Part shown: piece by piece, positions 38,719 to 47,819 of the stretch
How the letters are laid out: every line of letters begins with the position of its first letter
Numbering within the stretch: the stretch's first letter is position 1
Source of the DNA: Nostoc sp. CENA543
GTDB taxonomy: Bacteria; Cyanobacteriota; Cyanobacteriia; Cyanobacteriales; Nostocaceae
Assembly: GCF_002896875.1 (NCBI RefSeq)
Contig: NZ_CP023278.1
Location: 1,178,001-1,242,000 of the forward strand
DNA length: 64,000 nucleotides
Reading direction: 5' to 3'
Translations under genes and position numbers: made by a program
The notes under the pieces: generated by a model
Told to the model about the DNA's origin: nothing
What the model saw: only the letters and a program-made list of their open reading frames with translations
The model's database searches: none

Positions 38719-39216
38719 ATGACCATTTACTTTTATAAAGTTTGGCAACCTTTTGGTTGTTTTTCTAACTTTTCTACCCACGGTATTGAAATTCAAGGTA
38801 CTTACTGGTCAACAGTAGAGCATTACTATCAAGCACAAAAGTTTGTCGGGAGTGTGGATGCGGTAATTATTCCCGTCATCCGTGCGGCTAAAACTCCAGA
38901 AGAAGCCGCAGCGTTAGGACGATGTACTAGCCGCAGACTGCGTTCCGATTGGGATTTAGTCAAAATCTCAGTCATGCGAGAAGCTATATTGAAAAAGTTT
39001 CTCACCCATCTTGACATTCAAGCCACACTCTTAAGTACAGGGAATGAAATCTTAGTAGAAAATTCCCCCACTGATTATTTTTGGGGTTGTGGTGTAGATA
39101 AAACTGGTCACAACCATCTAGGTAAAGTTCTCATGAGTGTACGGGAAGAAATCCGCAATCTCCAGCTAAGTAATGCTATATCTCCAAAAATTTGTCCTCA
39201 AGAGTACAAAGTTTAA
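38719..39216 (+). CDS. NADAR-family (YbiA-like) protein
   Basis: 165 residues, the usual size for NADAR/YbiA proteins. Signature segments: PFGCFSNFSTHGIEI, YWSTVEHYYQAQKF, ALGRCTSRRLRSDWD and YFWGCGVDKTGHNHLGKVLM. Members are N-glycosidases that remove reactive riboflavin-pathway intermediates or act on ADP-ribose derivatives; the conserved Glu in STVEHYYQ and the WGCG loop are at the active site. Single gene, no phage or defence neighbours within 5 kb. Confidence 0.88.
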   Translation: MTIYFYKVWQPFGCFSNFSTHGIEIQGTYWSTVEHYYQAQKFVGSVDAVIIPVIRAAKTPEEAAALGRCTSRRLRSDWDLVKISVMREAILKKFLTHLDIQATLLSTGNEILVENSPTDYFWGCGVDKTGHNHLGKVLMSVREEIRNLQLSNAISPKICPQEYKV

Positions 39217-40000
39217 AATCAAAGCAGCCCCATTGATAGCAATAAATTCAATGTGCAGCAGCTAATTACTAAGCGAATAGTCATTGTTTTTTGAGACTAA
39301 TTTACTTTTAGTCATGGCTTTAGCTTGAAATTTATCTAACTTAAATGCTCATTAACCTAATGATTGATCGTGAGGAAATTAGTATAAGTAAAAACAACCA
39401 TTAATAAGTTGTTTGACATTTAAATAACTTAAAATGGGCAGGCAGAATGTCTATAAAACAATACTTATGAGCCTTTATCATCTGCAAAAAAAGGTGCATA
39501 TTCTCATGGTTATGTGATAGATCATCACTAAATAGCTACTGCTCACTTGCCAGCTAAATTATTATATCCTCCTAGTTTTTTCATCTTTGTCACAAACTAG
39601 TGAGGATATGAATAATTGATCTCAAACTTTTGCCAATATTCGCAATTTTTCAACAAAGAATAATTTCTGTCTATTTCAGAATAAATATTAATCTTAAATA
39701 TATTCAATCATAGGCAAAAGTAGAGTTTAACTCTTCATCAATGAAGGAAGTGTGAGGATTGTATTAACTCCATATTCCGGGTTGTCTGCTAAATTTTCAA
39801 TTTTGGTAATTATCCAGATTTTAGGTTATCTAAATTAGATATTTTCACCGAATTCATAAAAATCATCAACGAGTAAAATCAATATGATTATTAATAAATT
39901 ATTCACCACTCATCTCCATGCAGAAGTAGGGTAAACATCTCCTAATTTTACATTGGGGAAAGTGTTGCGAAAAGTAAATCTTGTTTAGGTATAACATTTA
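39217..40000. other. Gene-free interval, nothing recognised
   Basis: 784 AT-rich bases upstream of the phytochrome-like kinase. No open frame, terminator or repeat-family member was recognised. The length would allow upstream regulation of the kinase gene, but no operator is visible. Confidence 0.5.
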
Positions 40001-42760
40001 ATGGAATTTACGGATAAACCCCATAGTTTGCCACCAATTTTTGAGCAAGAGAGTTTACTGCATAGGATTACTAACCGCATTAGGCGATCGCTAGAACTTA
40101 ACGAAATCTTAACAGCCGCAGTGGAAGAAGTCCGCGAGTTGTTAGGTACAGACCGAGTTATGGTCTATCGGTTTGATGCTGATGGTAGCGGTGAAGTCAT
40201 AACAGAATCTTTATTGTCCCAAAATTTACCATCTCTATTGGGTTTACATTTTCCGGCCGATGATATCCCTCAAGAAGCCAAACAGATGTTTCTCTGGGCA
40301 AGACAACGCACAATTGTTGATGTTTCCACCGGTAAAATTGGGCTATCATTACTGAACTCACCAGATCAATCGCAAACTTTACTGGGTGAAAATATCTACT
40401 ATCGCTCAGTAGACCAGTGTCATATAAAATACTTGCAAGCGATGGGTGTGCAGTCTTCTTTAGTCATTCCAATTGTTTTATCTGATCTGCAAGAACCATC
40501 TAACCAACAGAAACTCTGGGGATTGCTAGTATCCCATCACAGTCAACCACGTCATATTTCTACTCCAGAACTGAAATTAGTTCAGCAAATTGCTGACCAA
40601 CTAACAATTGCGATCGCCCAAAGCCTACTTCTGGCTGCCACTCGCGCCCAGCAACACCGAGAAACAGTAATTAACCACATTAGTAGCCTCTTACACAAGC
40701 AGCCCAACATTGAATTGCAAGCAGCCCTAAAAGCAACCATTCAGGCTTTAGGGGGTACAGGTGGCAGACTTTATCTAGAAAAAACTCAAGAACTATATAC
40801 TTACGGGGAACAACCAAATCTACCCCAAGAGTTGAACAACAGTTTGATTGAACAGCATCCGATGTGGATTACCTGGATGGCTGAGTCGAAACCGGATCAT
40901 GTTTGGGTAATTTCTGATCTCTACCAAGAAACAAAGTTACCAATTTTAGCTTTTGCGTTTCAGTCTACTACTATTCGCGGTCTATTGGTCATACCACTCC
41001 ACTATCGCCAACGATTTATCGGAGTTATCAGTATTTTTCGCCCCGAATGGGAGACAGAAATTCTCTGGGCGGGAAGATGTGAGCAAAATCAACGTCAAAA
41101 ACTACCACAGCTATCTTTTGAAGTCTGGCGTGAATTGAGAAAAGGTCAAGCACCCCAATGGAGTGCGGCCGAAATTGCTTTAGGAAAAAGTTTGGCTTCA
41201 GATTTTGCTGTAGCGATTCAACAACTATATACACACCAACAGCTAGAGTTATTGAACTTGGATTTAGAATGCCGGGTTAAAGAACAAACGGCTGAGTTAG
41301 AGAAATCTTATCTCATCACCAAAGTGATTAAGCAAGTTACAGAACAAATCCGCCGTAGCTTGGATTTACCCACTACTCTCAAGACTATAGTTTCAGAAGT
41401 GCGTTTCCTCCTCAATTCAGACCGAGTATTAATTTACCAACTGATGGGAGAATCGAATGGCGAGGTGATTGTAGAGGAAGTTCATGGTAATTGGGATTCC
41501 GTTTTAGGGATGAAAATGCCATCGGGATGTTTTCCTGATGAATATGCGCGTCTTTTTTTTCGTGGTAGGGTCAGAGTCATCAATAATATAGCTACAGATT
41601 CTTTAAGTGATTGTCACCGTGAGTTTTTACAGAGTTTACAAATCAAATCAAATTTGATTGTTCCTATTAATATGAGTCAACAGCCTTGGGGATTACTCAT
41701 TGCTCATCAATGTGACGCACCAAGATATTGGCAAGAGGCAGAAATAAATTTATTACAACAGCTAGCAGACCAAGCTGCGATCGCTATTTCACAAGCCCAA
41801 CTCTACCACAAAACTTGTCAAGCCGAAGCCGCCGCAAAAGCTCAAGCCATACATTTAGAAAAAGCTTTATTTGACCTACAAGATGCCCAAACAAAATTAA
41901 TTCAACATGAGAAAATGTCCAGCTTAGGACAGTTAGTAGCAGGTATTGCTCACGAAATTAACAATCCTATCAACTTTATTCACGGCAACCTCTGCCATGC
42001 TAGCGACTACGCTCAACAATTACTAGAACTGATCTCCCTTTATCAAAAATACCATCCCCAGCCCCACAGCCAAATTACCCAATCCCTTGAAGATATAGAT
42101 TTAGATTTTTTAGTGGAAGATTTACCCAAAATTCTAGCTTCTATGCAATCGGGTGCAGATCGCATTCGTTCCATAATTTTATCATTACGGAATTTTTCTC
42201 GTTTAGATGAAGCAGAGCGTAAGTCAGTTGATATTCATGAAGGGATAAATAGCACTTTATTAATCTTACAGCATCGACTCAAATCCCATCTGTATAACTC
42301 TGAGATTGAAGTTATTAAAGATTATAGTGAATTACCACTGGTAGAATGCTATGCCGGTCAGATGAATCAAGTATTCATGAATATATTTGCTAATGCCATT
42401 GATGCTCTAGAAGAATATGCGGCAGAGCATCCAGATACACCTAAAATTTATGTTTGCACGCAAATTTCTCCAGACACATCCCATGTTCTCATTCGCATTG
42501 CTGATAATGGCCCAGGCATGACAATAGAGATAAAAAATCGCATTTTTGACCCATTTTTTACTACTAAGTCTGTAGGCAAAGGAACAGGCTTAGGATTGGC
42601 AATTAGTTATCAGATAGTGGTCAACAATCATGGCGGAGTGATGGAATGTGTATCAGAAATAAACAAAGGTACAGAATTCTGGATTGAGATTCCGGTCAAG
42701 CTCAAGACCAAATTAGAGACTGATTTAAATCCCATTCGCTCTATTCCACAGGAATTATGA
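40001..42760 (+). CDS. Knotless phytochrome-like hybrid GAF sensor histidine kinase (All2699-like)
   Basis: 919 residues: GAF1, a PHY-like GAF2, GAF3 and a histidine kinase. GAF1 has the phytochrome motif DDIP (87-90) and Cys140-His141 in [15 protein letters not shown], the usual bilin-attachment site. The second domain (about 225-420) has a tongue-like segment, ILWAGRC then LSFEVWRE, matching the PHY tongue. GAF3 has a second Cys538-His539 in [11 protein letters not shown]. The kinase core has His651 in [11 protein letters not shown] and ends with [11 protein letters not shown]. There is no N-terminal PAS domain, hence knotless. The layout matches Anabaena All2699, reported to bind phycocyanobilin. 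Bilin binding here is inferred from the Cys-His pairs. No response regulator is adjacent. Confidence 0.88.
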   Translation: MEFTDKPHSLPPIFEQESLLHRITNRIRRSLELNEILTAAVEEVRELLGTDRVMVYRFDADGSGEVITESLLSQNLPSLLGLHFPADDIPQEAKQMFLWARQRTIVDVSTGKIGLSLLNSPDQSQTLLGENIYYRSVDQCHIKYLQAMGVQSSLVIPIVLSDLQEPSNQQKLWGLLVSHHSQPRHISTPELKLVQQIADQLTIAIAQSLLLAATRAQQHRETVINHISSLLHKQPNIELQAALKATIQALGGTGGRLYLEKTQELYTYGEQPNLPQELNNSLIEQHPMWITWMAESKPDHVWVISDLYQETKLPILAFAFQSTTIRGLLVIPLHYRQRFIGVISIFRPEWETEILWAGRCEQNQRQKLPQLSFEVWRELRKGQAPQWSAAEIALGKSLASDFAVAIQQLYTHQQLELLNLDLECRVKEQTAELEKSYLITKVIKQVTEQIRRSLDLPTTLKTIVSEVRFLLNSDRVLIYQLMGESNGEVIVEEVHGNWDSVLGMKMPSGCFPDEYARLFFRGRVRVINNIATDSLSDCHREFLQSLQIKSNLIVPINMSQQPWGLLIAHQCDAPRYWQEAEINLLQQLADQAAIAISQAQLYHKTCQAEAAAKAQAIHLEKALFDLQDAQTKLIQHEKMSSLGQLVAGIAHEINNPINFIHGNLCHASDYAQQLLELISLYQKYHPQPHSQITQSLEDIDLDFLVEDLPKILASMQSGADRIRSIILSLRNFSRLDEAERKSVDIHEGINSTLLILQHRLKSHLYNSEIEVIKDYSELPLVECYAGQMNQVFMNIFANAIDALEEYAAEHPDTPKIYVCTQISPDTSHVLIRIADNGPGMTIEIKNRIFDPFFTTKSVGKGTGLGLAISYQIVVNNHGGVMECVSEINKGTEFWIEIPVKLKTKLETDLNPIRSIPQEL

Positions 42761-42781
42761 TCTGGCTAACTTGCTTGTAGT

Positions 42782-42805
42782 CAGGGATTTAGCCCTGTTT
42801 TTATT
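42782..42805 (+). terminator. Intrinsic terminator of the phytochrome-like kinase gene
   Basis: CAGGG (42782-42786) pairs with CCCTG (42793-42797), followed by TTTTTATT. It lies 21 bases after the kinase stop codon. Confidence 0.75.
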
Positions 42806-42991
42806 CAGCCTCAACCGTAACAATATCCTTTACAAAACTTTAATTCATAACAAGTGTTTACTAATTAGCAAAAATATGGTGCTTGATATCTCAAATTGAT
42901 ATATCATAAAGCTTTCTAGTCTTTAAGGCATGATTAAATTAACAGCAAGAGTAAAGTTTGTTTGCGGTTAATTCCATCCTCTTCTAGAAGT

Positions 42992-43270
42992 GTTAATCTA
43001 TTAATTGAAGCTACAAAGCTTCCCTGGCAGATTTAACAGCTAGAGTGTAGTTAGTAAAAGAGGTAAAAACGCTGTTTCATTTCATATCTGTCTCGTTAAC
43101 AACCGACAACACCCAACGCGAAAGTTGATATTTCCTCAATTATTCACCAATGGGGGCAATTTAACTGATTTCATTCTTAATGGAAAAGATGAAACAGATT
43201 ATATCCCTGGTTAAGATTACCAATGAGAGGAAGTAGTTAGAACAAGTAGATGGTTGGGTGTTGTTGTGTT
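42992..43270 (+). ncRNA. Candidate structured RNA, copy A of a tandem pair
   Basis: About 279 bases that are repeated at 43376-43656 and contain no reading frame. Predicted stems: GAAGCT/AGCTTC around ACAA (43007-43022); CAGAT (43028-43032) with ATCTG (43086-43090), enclosing AACAGC (43035-43040) with GCTGTT (43071-43076); and a long outer stem CGACAACACCCAAC (43104-43117) with GTTGGGTGTTGTTG (43253-43266). Inside the latter, CTGATTTCAT (43165-43174) pairs with ATGAAACAG (43189-43197). The last pair of this hairpin is T-A here and C-G in copy B, a compensatory change that supports an RNA structure. Strand is inferred; it matches no RNA family I know. Confidence 0.6.
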
Positions 43271-43287
43271 GAAATAGTATTTAATTA

Positions 43288-43316
43288 TTGACAATTACTT
43301 GGTCATTAGATAATGC
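43288..43316 (+). promoter_or_regulatory. Possible promoter between the two structured copies
   Basis: A perfect -35 hexamer TTGACA (43288-43293) is followed at 17 bases by TAATGC (43311-43316), or at 15 bases by GATAAT. It would start transcription about 50 bases before copy B. No comparable box is visible before copy A. Confidence 0.4.
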
Positions 43317-43375
43317 TCAAACAAATAGTAAATAGTAAAGTTTAATAACAGAAATATTCTAGATAATTTATTAAT

Positions 43376-43656
43376 GCTAATCTATTAATTGAAGCTACAA
43401 AGCTTCCCTGGCAGATTTAACAGCTAGAGTAGAGTTAGTAAAAGAGGTAAAGACGCTGTTGATTTTTATATCTGTCTCGTTAACAACCGACAACACCCAA
43501 CGCGAAAGTTAATACTTCCCCAAGTATCCAAAAATGGGGGCTATGTAACTGCTTTTCACCTCTCATTGATAAAAGTGAAACAGTCTATATCCCCACCTAA
43601 GCTCAACCAGGAAAGGAAGTAGTTAGAACAAGTAGATGGTTGGGTGTTGTTGTGTT
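43376..43656 (+). ncRNA. Candidate structured RNA, copy B of a tandem pair
   Basis: About 281 bases, offset 384-385 bases from copy A. The most conserved blocks are the first 70 bases (TCTATTAATTGAAGCTACAA onward), the block with CAACACCCAACGCGAAAGTT, and the last block with GGAAGTAGTTAGAACAAGTA and GTTGGGTGTTGTTGTG. The outer stem is CAACACCCAAC (43491-43501) with GTTGGGTGTTG (43639-43649). The inner hairpin is CTG plus TTTCAC (43549-43559) with GTGAAACAG (43575-43583). The loop regions between these differ from copy A while the pairing is kept. No open frame is present. Confidence 0.6.
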
Positions 43657-44089
43657 TAGAAATTATTTTAGAGGATGTTTGAAAACTGGTTAGCTACAAG
43701 TATTTGATATATCACCAGGGACTTTTAAAACAGAATACTTAGATGCTTAGTGGTGTGGCAGTATCAAGCTTTAGATGCGTTACGGCTGACGCTTAACACA
43801 GCACACATATACTACATATACTTGTATTCTTTCTCTCAATCAAATCTGATTCCTATATTTGACAATGATTTTTATACTTAAAATTAAGTATAATTACAGC
43901 TTTTGATGCTTTCGGAATTTGCTGAGGATTTATCTGACTCCCACACAGAACATTTATATCAATCTATTTGTTTGTCAATAAAGATAAATACTGCTTTTAA
44001 ATCCTTGTGATTTTTCTATTAAATACATTGTCTACTTAAACTATACCAGTTATTGTAAGCAATATACTAAAGCTTCAGGAGTGATAACC
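43657..44089. other. Gene-free interval
   Basis: AT-rich. It holds GAGGATGTTTGAAAACTGGT (43671-43690), similar to a segment at 50065, and a short imperfect palindrome around ATGCGTTACGGCTGACGCTTAAC (split: ATGCGTTACGGC and GACGCTTAAC) near 43776. Nothing else recognised. Confidence 0.4.
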
Positions 44090-44377
44090 ATGCACCAAAT
44101 ACAATTAGCCTTAATAATCAGCTATGTATTGATGAGTTGTTACTTTTTCGCTAACTGGCTGCGCTTTGCTTTGCGTCACCCTCATTCTTCCCCTGAAGAT
44201 AAATTTCTATCTTTTGTGATGTTTTTGATAACCACAATTTTTTGGCCGTTAATTGTTCCTATTTCTTTGATAGAAGTAGTCAAGACAAAAAAAATAGAAG
44301 CTACTACGATAATACCTGTAGTTTTGACAATGATTGCCTTAAGTATTTCTTACGTAATATCAGAAATGTCGGCGTAA
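44090..44377 (+). CDS. Small membrane protein, function unknown
   Basis: 95 residues from the ATG at 44090, which has AGGAG 8 bases upstream; a GTG at 44081 is in frame but overlaps that ribosome-binding site. There are three hydrophobic segments (about 5-23, 38-60 and 72-88). The first loop contains LRFALRHPHSSPEDK. No family recognised. The next gene follows in the same direction after 48 bases, so the two may be co-transcribed. Confidence 0.65.
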   Translation: MHQIQLALIISYVLMSCYFFANWLRFALRHPHSSPEDKFLSFVMFLITTIFWPLIVPISLIEVVKTKKIEATTIIPVVLTMIALSISYVISEMSA

Positions 44378-44425
44378 TTATCACCATCACCTACTATTCA
44401 TGACTCGATAACTTAAATTCAAATT

Positions 44426-44917
44426 TTGAAGTATATTGTCAAATTAACTGGAGTAGAAATAGCACCTAACATTAAATTGAAATACAACATTCTTTATATC
44501 AGTTGGATTCTGGTTATCTTCTTGAATATGACGTTAGGTTGTCAATTAGATGGAGTGAGCCAATCTTCTCCATTATTCGCCCCCATCGTCCAGTCACCTA
44601 TTATGCAAGGAAATACACTGCCTTTAAAGATTTTTGCTGATAAATCCTTTTATAAAGAACATCCCAATACTGAAATCACCCTTACAGGAATTTTGCGAAC
44701 CTCTACAGTCAGGCTAGGCCCAAATACAAGAGATATGCCTTTGAGATTAGAAACAAGTCAAGAAAATTTGAGTGTTTATGTCACTCAAAGAGAAGAGGAA
44801 TTATTGTTGCCTTTTGTTAATCAAGAAATTAAGGTGATTGGCAAGCGTATCGACCAAAGGCAATCAGGCTATGGCTTTGAGATTTGGATCGCTTGGATTA
44901 TTCCAAATCGTGAATGA
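44426..44917 (+). CDS. Predicted secreted or lipid-anchored protein, function unknown
   Basis: 163 residues from a TTG at 44426; a second TTG at 44477 (giving KYNILYISWILVIF) sits 25 bases after a GGAG and would make a better signal peptide. No ATG is available before the hydrophobic segment ISWILVIFLNMTLGC, whose end is lipobox-like though not ideal (TLGC). The mature part includes EHPNTEITLTGILRTSTVRL and VNQEIKVIGKRID, a beta-rich pattern like an OB-fold or bacterial nucleic-acid-binding-like periplasmic domain. I do not recognise a family. Function unknown. Confidence 0.55.
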   Translation: MKYIVKLTGVEIAPNIKLKYNILYISWILVIFLNMTLGCQLDGVSQSSPLFAPIVQSPIMQGNTLPLKIFADKSFYKEHPNTEITLTGILRTSTVRLGPNTRDMPLRLETSQENLSVYVTQREEELLLPFVNQEIKVIGKRIDQRQSGYGFEIWIAWIIPNRE

Positions 44918-45139
44918 AATAGATATCACGAAAAACTAACTAATATTTACTTTTGTAGCATAATTACTAAAGAAATCTAAGGAAAATGAGAGAATAGCCC
45001 AACTCAAATATATAAACAGTTGTAAGGGAGTGAACGGGCATTACTAGAGGTTATGTTTCTACCCGATGTAACTGACAATGGAATAAAGATGTCTGAGGTT
45101 ACATCAGTTGATCAATCTTGACAATTAGGGCGAAAATCT

Positions 45140-45514
45140 ATGAAGCAACCATATCTATCTCCCGACGATTTGCCCACACATAAAACTACTCTGATTAGTG
45201 AAATATTACTCAGTCAATTAGAAGAGGTAACGAAAACAAAATTCTATTTAGCTTGTAGGCATAAAGTACGTATTTTGCTCTCAAGCTGTCACTGGTATTT
45301 TAAAGTTAATAGTGGCATTCTGATGTTAATTATGGTGTGTCATGATATTGAAAGTTATCAGAATGTAATGATGAATGTGCCTTACCTGGCTAGCAAATTA
45401 AAGTTATTTGCAAACCATGCCAAAATCAGTATTAGTTCTCCAGTCAATCAAGGTATGCCTTGGGTAATTGGTATTAATCAAATCTTACCGGAGGATGATT
45501 CAGCTAGCATTTAG
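45140..45514 (+). CDS. Conserved-looking hypothetical protein
   Basis: 124 residues beginning MKQPYLSPDDLPTHKTTLI. There is no signal peptide or clear membrane helix, although residues 52-70 are fairly hydrophobic (HWYFKVNSGILMLIMVC). The C-terminal third (ISISSPVNQGMPWVIGINQI) is beta-like. No motif or family recognised. The gene is followed directly by heptamer repeats. Composition is ordinary for the neighbourhood. Confidence 0.6.
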   Translation: MKQPYLSPDDLPTHKTTLISEILLSQLEEVTKTKFYLACRHKVRILLSSCHWYFKVNSGILMLIMVCHDIESYQNVMMNVPYLASKLKLFANHAKISISSPVNQGMPWVIGINQILPEDDSASI

Positions 45515-45664
45515 GATTGGGGATTGGGGACTGGGGACTGGGGATTGGGGATTGGGGTTATCAGTTAATAGCCACTTGGTTACTGTTCCCTGTTCCCTGT
45601 TCCCTAATGCCTAATAACTAATGACTAATGACTAATGACTATTGACTATTGACTATTGACTATT
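45513..45664. repeat. Two heptamer repeat arrays (GGGGATT/GGGGACT and TAATGAC/TATTGAC)
   Basis: GGATTGG-type units run from 45513 to 45558, and TAATGAC/TATTGAC units from about 45604 to 45661. GTTCCCT units lie between them (45585-45604). The last TATTGAC units cover the end of the minus-strand gene that stops at 45653. Confidence 0.9.
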
Positions 45665-46201
45665 TACCCTTCTTCCCCAAGGCTTGATGATGGAAATAGC
45701 AATAATTGCTGATAAGCAAATTAACTGAATACCTCCGCCAATAATCACGCCGTGAATATCAAACATAAATAAGGGATTGTTTAAAGCTTTGGCTCTTTCT
45801 ATATCTGCGATCGCAGTCATGGAATTTGTCCAGGGGCCTAACCAAAATGTCCCAAAAATAATTAACGTCGTGGTTGCAATCCATTTGGTGATTACCCAGT
45901 AAAACTTAAAAAATCCCCAGACTGTTAGCCAGCAAAGTAATGTCCCTGTCAGTACAGATGCGATCGCCATTGGAATTACAACAAAATCATCTAGAAACTT
46001 TACCATTGCATTGATTGCATACAGTTCATCTCCATTGGTAGTCTGAAGGTTAGCCAATGCCATTAACATCATTGCTAACGCTACACCAAACCAAGCTGCG
46101 ATCGTGACTACATGAAGAGAAATTAGGGAATCTTTGGGTAATCCCGTCAATTTTTTCTTAGCTGGCTTGTTTACAGATGTTGTTGATGTGGTTTGAGTCA
46201 T
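45653..46201 (-). CDS. Four-helix membrane protein (DUF2269/CopD-like), tentative
   Basis: 182 residues. A basic, Thr-rich N-terminus (about 1-25) is followed by four hydrophobic segments (about 29-48, 72-92, 103-122, 148-170). The first helix begins LHVVTIAAWFGVALAMMLM, in which a His at a helix start followed by AAWFG resembles DUF2269/CopD-like membrane proteins; a second His is in FDIHGVIIGGG. These could be haem or metal ligands. The family call is tentative and the function unknown. The last residues (NSQ-stop) come from the heptamer repeat. Confidence 0.6.
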   Translation of the reverse strand: MTQTTSTTSVNKPAKKKLTGLPKDSLISLHVVTIAAWFGVALAMMLMALANLQTTNGDELYAINAMVKFLDDFVVIPMAIASVLTGTLLCWLTVWGFFKFYWVITKWIATTTLIIFGTFWLGPWTNSMTAIADIERAKALNNPLFMFDIHGVIIGGGIQLICLSAIIAISIIKPWGRRVNSQ

Positions 46202-46454
46202 ACAGCAATCTCATGAGATGTTGACGTTTGCTTGTGGAGGCGGAAATACTTTTAATTCTTGGCTAGCGACATCTTGCTATCCTGATTCTGGTTTTTCCTC
46301 TCTAGATTCCCAAGCTACATCAGTTAAGGTAAAAAATTCAGGCTGATTAGTATAGATGATTCTTGCATAAAGTTTGGTCTTCAAACATATCTATCCTTAA
46401 GTCAAGTTGTTGATGAATTGATAGATAAATTTACTGTTTGGAGCTTACGCAAAT

Positions 46455-47447
46455 ATGAAAAGTAAATACTATGTCCAGTTTTCCAGTTTATTGACAGTAG
46501 GATGGATGTTATCTAGTTTGGGTAGTGTCTCTGCTGCTGTCCAAACGTCAACAGTGGGACAATTGAGGAGTAATACCACAGTTGAGAGAAATTATAATCA
46601 AATAGCATTGAATGTACCGAATCCATTACTAGTTTTTCAGGGTTCGCAACCAGAAACTACCAATGGTGTGAGCTTTCAAAGATATAGATTAGGAGTATCT
46701 AACTGGAATGAAATCAGCCCAGAACTATTTCAAAAAGCTCCAGATTTACCGCCTTGTGGGAAAAATAATAATTCTTCTAGGACTTGGGTAGATATTTTTG
46801 ATGCTCAAACAAATCAACCTATTTATGGTTTTTGTGGGTTTTCATCTCCCAAAGACCTAAATAGCCTTTGGTTCGCCGTGGAAACAGGAAAAACACCTCC
46901 CAACTCTGTCTATATTGTTTTAAAAGATAGAAGACTCAATAAAACTTACCGGTCTAATTCTGTTTTGGTATCACAGAAAACTTCACAAATCCAAGAAGAT
47001 TGTATTGCTTTTAACCCGAATAATATTACTGTCAAACAAGTTAATGGTAGCTGGAAAATAGTTGAAGGTGGCAATCACTGGATGTTCGACTTTGGTAGCC
47101 AAAAAAATGAAGCCATCAAAGCTTTCCGAACTATCAGACAGTATAAAATGAATAAATCCTGCTTTGTTGGCAGACCACAGCCTTCATTTCAGTATCTATT
47201 GACAAATAATTCTGCTCCATCTGGTGCGATCGCTGGTGAAGATTGTGTTGCTTTTAATCCAGGAACTACAACTGTTAGTAAAATTAATAATCGCTGGAAA
47301 ATTGTCGATGGTAATCACTTGATGTTTGATTTCAACAATAATCAAGCAGAAGCCGAACAGTCTCTAGCAGTGATCAAAAAATATAACTTTAATCGTTCCT
47401 GTTTTGTGGGCAGGCCAAACCCCAGTTTTAGCTATTTGCGACGCTAG
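46455..47447 (+). CDS. Secreted protein with two C-terminal tandem repeats, function unknown
   Basis: 330 residues with a signal peptide ending near GSVSAA (about 28). A middle domain (30-170) has a C-pair (PPCGKNN, YGFCGF). The C-terminal half has two repeats of about 70 residues (about 178-247 and 257-329). Each runs EDC(I/V)AFNP, then W-K-I-V, MFDF, an alpha-helix and SCFVGRP(Q/N)PSF. The paired Cys in each repeat suggests a disulfide, which fits export. I know the repeat as common in cyanobacterial secreted proteins but not its function. The gene ends exactly where a repeat element begins. Confidence 0.7.
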   Translation: MKSKYYVQFSSLLTVGWMLSSLGSVSAAVQTSTVGQLRSNTTVERNYNQIALNVPNPLLVFQGSQPETTNGVSFQRYRLGVSNWNEISPELFQKAPDLPPCGKNNNSSRTWVDIFDAQTNQPIYGFCGFSSPKDLNSLWFAVETGKTPPNSVYIVLKDRRLNKTYRSNSVLVSQKTSQIQEDCIAFNPNNITVKQVNGSWKIVEGGNHWMFDFGSQKNEAIKAFRTIRQYKMNKSCFVGRPQPSFQYLLTNNSAPSGAIAGEDCVAFNPGTTTVSKINNRWKIVDGNHLMFDFNNNQAEAEQSLAVIKKYNFNRSCFVGRPNPSFSYLRR

Positions 47448-47748
47448 TTATACTAATTCTCCAAAATTAAGGGACTTCCAACTAAAAAAATATACAATGG
47501 CTGTGGTGAGCAGGGGGAAAATCAAAATATTCTCTCTGGGAAATTGGATAATTTATTTTCTGGAAGTCCCTAAGCAACAGATGCAAAGCTTGAAACCCAG
47601 ATTTTATCTGACTTTCTTAATTGCGTAAAGCCTGCGGCATAGCTGCGCTTAAAGCGTAGCGGGACGTTAATCCATTGCGTTAGCGTTCGCGTAGCGTCTC
47701 GTAGAGAAGCATTGCGAATTGCGAACTGCGAACTGCGAATTGGTATTA
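47448..47748. repeat. Dispersed terminal-inverted-repeat element, interrupted copy
   Basis: Same family as 15428-15563. Left end TTATACTAATTCTCCAAAAT, right end GCGAATTGGTATTA. It starts one base after a stop codon. It is split by the 100-bp element at 47471-47570 and also has an extra segment with GCGTTCGCGTAGCGTCTCG and GTAGAGAAGC near 47685-47710. Confidence 0.8.
47471..47570. mobile_element. MITE-like element, copy 2 (100 bp), nested
   Basis: Perfect 10-base terminal inverted repeats GGGACTTCCA and TGGAAGTCCC. Flanks are TAA on both sides (47468-47470 and 47571-47573). Removing the element and one TAA restores AAATTAAGCAACAG, exactly the sequence at 15445-15458. This identifies its borders to the base. 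Confidence 0.85.
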
Positions 47749-47770
47749 GTAGCTATGTTAATTAAATGAA

Positions 47771-47795
47771 GTGCGTTAGGGAGAACTTAACGCAC
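47771..47795. repeat. Perfect hairpin GTGCGTTA..TAACGCAC
   Basis: An 8-base stem (47771-47778 with 47788-47795), the common cyanobacterial TGCGTTA-type palindrome. No T-run follows on either strand, so I do not call it a terminator. Confidence 0.6.
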
Positions 47796-47819
47796 CATTG
47801 TTAAAATTACAAAATGCTT

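Noticed and set aside
42992-43656. The tandem pair as an insertion sequence or a retron
   Set aside because: No transposase or reverse transcriptase frame is present in or next to either copy, and no target duplication is seen.
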